Positions 50,640 to 53,366 of a stretch of DNA of 53,366 nt are shown here, piece by piece. The notes under the pieces were generated by a model. That model saw nothing but the letters and a program-made list of their open reading frames with translations, had not been told where the DNA came from and made no database searches. Made by a program: the position numbers and the translations under genes. The stretch comes from Prochlorococcus sp. AG-315-C08 (GTDB lineage: Bacteria > Cyanobacteriota > Cyanobacteriia > PCC-6307 > Cyanobiaceae). The DNA lies in the NCBI GenBank assembly GCA_003284185.1, contig QBWB01000002.1, forward strand, positions 1 through 53,366. Direction: 5' to 3'. Position 1 is the stretch's first letter, and the number at the start of each line of letters is the position of its first letter.

Positions 50640-51254
50640 ATGCATCTAGTAATAATATCAGGTCCATCTGGCTCTGGCAAAAGTATTCTAGCGAATAAAC
50701 TTTTAAATGAATTTAAAAATATAAGTATAATTAAAACAGACTCATACTACAGAGACAATTTACTTATCAAACTGTTGTCATTATTTTTTAATGATATTTA
50801 CGATAGAATTATAAGTATAAAGAAAAAAAAATTAATCGATACATTGACATCAATAATTAACAAAGAAAAAAATATCTTTACTTACAATTATAATTTTAAA
50901 ACAAAAAAATCATCAATTAGGAGAATTTTTATAAAAGAAGAAAATAAAAAAAAGATTGTTATATTAGAAGGGATTTTCGCTCATAGATTAATCAATCATT
51001 TTAAAAATAATATATTCATGAAAATACTTTGTATTGAGAAGAAAGAACTATGTTATGAAAGAAGACTCAAGCGAGATAGAATTCAGAGAGGTAGAAAAAA
51101 AAAAGAAGTAGAAGAAAGATTTATAAGATCATGGGATATTTTCCATAACCAATCATATGATTTCAAAGAAGACAATCAAGTTATAGTCTTCGATACAAAA
51201 GATGAAAAACAATATTCAAAAATTGTTTATAAACTTAAAATTTTAAATTCTTAA
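50640..51254 (+). CDS. P-loop kinase, uridine kinase-like
   Basis: IISGPSGSGKSILANKLL, IIKTDSYYRDN, IVILEGIFAHRLI, RRLKRDRIQRGR. Confidence 0.8.
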   Translation: MHLVIISGPSGSGKSILANKLLNEFKNISIIKTDSYYRDNLLIKLLSLFFNDIYDRIISIKKKKLIDTLTSIINKEKNIFTYNYNFKTKKSSIRRIFIKEENKKKIVILEGIFAHRLINHFKNNIFMKILCIEKKELCYERRLKRDRIQRGRKKKEVEERFIRSWDIFHNQSYDFKEDNQVIVFDTKDEKQYSKIVYKLKILNS

Positions 51255-51260
51255 AAATAA

Positions 51261-51301
51261 AAAACGTGAAAAAGTGAAACATGTACACTTCTCCACGTTT
51301 T
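51261..51301. terminator. probable shared hairpin terminator between convergent genes
   Basis: AAAACGTG-aa-AAGTG...CACTT-ctc-CACGTTTT dyad located between the stops of 50640..51254 (+) and 51322..51648 (-). Confidence 0.65.
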
Positions 51302-51321
51302 GATTAGTTTGTTATCTCAAA

Positions 51322-51648
51322 TCATTTATTAGCACTATTTGGATCATTAAATCCATCGTAATTAGGACCAACGACGACAGCCATAATGCCAAATAGAGCC
51401 ATAAAAGCGATACCTAGTATTGGTGCAGTAGGAGCTGGTGTGCTTAGTAGTCCAGCGAAAGTAAAAGGAATCATGGCCATATAAAAGATGGAATAGTAAT
51501 ACCAGTCATTAGGAAAGATATCTATTGAAATTTTAGTTTGTAACATTTGATTCTCTACAAATGAAGCTATAACAGGGGTCTTAATATGAAACATGAAGAC
51601 AATTACATTAAAAGCAAAAGAGTATTCACAGAAAAAATCCCATTTCAT
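51322..51648 (-). CDS. hypothetical membrane protein (108 aa)
   Basis: Hydrophobic segments, AGLLSTPAPTAPILGIAFMALFGIMAVVVGPNYDGFNDPN. Confidence 0.65.
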   Translation of the reverse strand: MKWDFFCEYSFAFNVIVFMFHIKTPVIASFVENQMLQTKISIDIFPNDWYYYSIFYMAMIPFTFAGLLSTPAPTAPILGIAFMALFGIMAVVVGPNYDGFNDPNSANK

Positions 51649-51805
51649 CCAAATACGAAATTGATGTCACCTAATAATCCTTAGTGAGAAATGGCTGAAA
51701 AATACAGTCCAGTTCAAAACCTATTTTGAATTTGCATTAACGAACTAAAACATAACTTGGAAAAGAGCATAATAAAGTTAATGTCTAAAAAGAAAGAAAC
51801 TATAA

Positions 51806-52207
51806 ATGAACAAACTCATAAGGCCCATTACCCCTGTTGCAGAGTTTGAGAAGGCTTGTATTAAGGCAAATTTAAATGAGAAAGAACAAAGAATAATTGA
51901 TCATATAAGATTCACAGGTGTTTTTACACAACCATCTCTGACGAAAGAGTTAGGACTAGAATCAAAGCCTCCTTTATTATCATTCTTGTGTATTATCTGT
52001 CGAAAAATAGGCGCAAATATGCCAGATCATTTTGATAAAGTTAGAGAATGGTCAATGCATATAAACGAGCATAAAGTAAAATGGGATGGCGAACTAATTT
52101 GTAGTCTGGCATGGAATAAAGATGGAGAAAGGCTAACACCAGAGGCAGGTACAACATTATTTCATACATTTGTAGTACATAAAGAATTATTTCAAGGATT
52201 AGAATGA
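51806..52207 (+). CDS. hypothetical protein (133 aa), possible winged-helix-like N-terminal half
   Basis: LNEKEQRIIDHIRFTGVFTQPSLTKELGLESKPPLLSFLCIICRKIGANMP; fold guess only. Confidence 0.7.
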   Translation: MNKLIRPITPVAEFEKACIKANLNEKEQRIIDHIRFTGVFTQPSLTKELGLESKPPLLSFLCIICRKIGANMPDHFDKVREWSMHINEHKVKWDGELICSLAWNKDGERLTPEAGTTLFHTFVVHKELFQGLE

Positions 52208-52321
52208 TTGTCATGTTCAAAATATTTATTTCAGGCTAAATAGTAATAAAATCTATGAAAGAATTAGCAAATTATTTGAAATCATATTACTGTTATAATC
52301 AATCATTAAATATATACAAAA

Positions 52322-52492
52322 CTATAAACTATCAAGATCTATTGATTTAGCTATTGATCTCAATAATTCAGCGATTTCATTATCTGAACAAGAAGTCTCA
52401 ATCTTTAACTCAGAGCATAAATCCCTTATGGCCACATTAGTTGACCACCAAATGCCAGAAGTTTGGGTATCATCAAATTCAAAATTAGACAT
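52322..52492 (-). CDS. 56-aa hypothetical protein
   Basis: Not in ORF track: MSNFEFDDTQTSGIWWSTNVAIRDLCSELKIETSCSDNEIAELLRSIAKSIDLDSL. Confidence 0.6.
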   Translation of the reverse strand: MSNFEFDDTQTSGIWWSTNVAIRDLCSELKIETSCSDNEIAELLRSIAKSIDLDSL

Positions 52493-52561
52493 CAATAAAG
52501 CAGTTAGTATATTTAATAAAAATTTATTATGATTTTTCAGAAAATAATTAAATAATAATGA

Positions 52562-52756
52562 TTATTGAGAATTTGTGGATCTATTGTTAATTTCCTTCAA
52601 TTCATCAGGTAAATCTAAATCAAAACTCTCTAGCAAGTTTTTCAAAAGTTTCTTATTGCTAATATTTGTTTTATATGGCTTAGTATTTAAAAGATAAATA
52701 ATAAAAGAAGAAGCGATAATGAAAATTATAACTTGAAATAAAAAACTATTAAGCAT
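52562..52756 (-). CDS. small hypothetical single-TM protein
   Basis: 64-aa ORF with N-terminal TM and charged tail. Confidence 0.5.
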   Translation of the reverse strand: MLNSFLFQVIIFIIASSFIIYLLNTKPYKTNISNKKLLKNLLESFDLDLPDELKEINNRSTNSQ

Positions 52757-52952
52757 TGTTGGTTATTTTTTTCTATTCTCGGGCAGAAATAGAAAAAATC
52801 AAATAAATTTACTTATTGATAAAATATCATTAGTTAAACGTCAACAATCAAAATTCTGGTCGCTAGAGTCTTGATATCATTGATGTTTAAGAAAATACTG
52901 TCTGATCAGTACTTGTTCAATATCTAAAAAATGTTGTGTCTTATAGAATTTC

Positions 52953-53138
52953 TCACGGACGTTCTAAAGGAAAGGAAAAAGTAGATGAGTCAATCTTCTT
53001 ATAATCAAAATAGTCATTGGCCTCTACATCAGATAAAAAGCTATTTAAATTAGACGAGCATATATGCTCTCCAGCTATCCAACCCTTAGTAGATCTAGCA
53101 GAAGTACGATCAATTGAATTAGACATAAATATATTCAA
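52953..53138 (-). CDS. small hypothetical protein
   Basis: 61-aa ORF, polar, ATG start: MNIFMSNSIDRTSARSTKGWIAGEHICSSNLNSF... Confidence 0.5.
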   Translation of the reverse strand: MNIFMSNSIDRTSARSTKGWIAGEHICSSNLNSFLSDVEANDYFDYKKIDSSTFSFPLERP

Positions 53139-53260
53139 GAGTTATCAACTTATTCAGAAATATGATTTCACGCATGAGCATAAATGCTGAACAAACAATA
53201 CAGGCTTAACAATAAATCAATTAAATATATTTTATAAAAGAATAAATTCAACATTAATAT

Positions 53261-53366
53261 TTATGATAAATGTTCGACTAATTTCTTAAAAGTGCGATAT
53301 CTTTTAAATAATAATATAGATAAAATGATTACCAACATAGCATATTTATTATTAATAACGATCTTA
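53261..53366 (-). CDS. possible 3' end of a membrane protein gene running off the window
   Basis: Minus frame reads ...KIVINNKYAMLVIILSILLFKRYRTFKKLVEHLS then TAA at 53261-53263. Confidence 0.3.
   Translation of the reverse strand, partial: KIVINNKYAMLVIILSILLFKRYRTFKKLVEHLS

Noticed and set aside
52909-52920. AGTACTTGTTC as a second LexA box
   Set aside because: Only 2 bases separate GTAC and GTTC; the cyanobacterial consensus needs 4.
1-53366. CRISPR arrays, IS elements, prophage, toxin-antitoxin or restriction systems
   Set aside because: No regularly spaced repeats, transposase/integrase, phage structural, methylase or recognisable TA motifs found in either strand on reading.

Overview
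AT-rich cyanobacterial chromosomal segment. Gene content and protein flavour strongly suggest marine Prochlorococcus, probably a low-light type (my inference; no database was searched). Most of the window is ordinary core genome: secD/secF, pdhB, ispE, ksgA, rlmH, dnaG, ruvA, rpsO, dnaE, gatA, rlmB, mini-RNase III, carA, trpD, msrA, tRNA-Pro(GGG), uppP, a ferredoxin and acsF. Accessory or less ordinary content: a umuD-umuC pair with a sequence-visible LexA/SOS-like box overlapping the called umuD start; a glucosylglycerate synthesis/recycling block (gpgS divergent from phosphorylase, phosphatase and glycerate kinase); a putative membrane-tethered GIY-YIG protein; an Nramp-related transporter lacking the canonical TM1 and TM6 metal-binding motifs; and many short, poorly characterised ORFs in 28.5-32 kb and 38-53 kb, several absent from the supplied ORF track. 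No CRISPR array, transposase, integrase, rRNA operon or obvious prophage was seen. I did not find a clearly new multi-gene defence or mobile system. The best second-look items are the glucosylglycerate block, the SOS site with umuD start revision, the GIY-YIG protein, the variant Nramp protein and the unannotated micro-ORFs.
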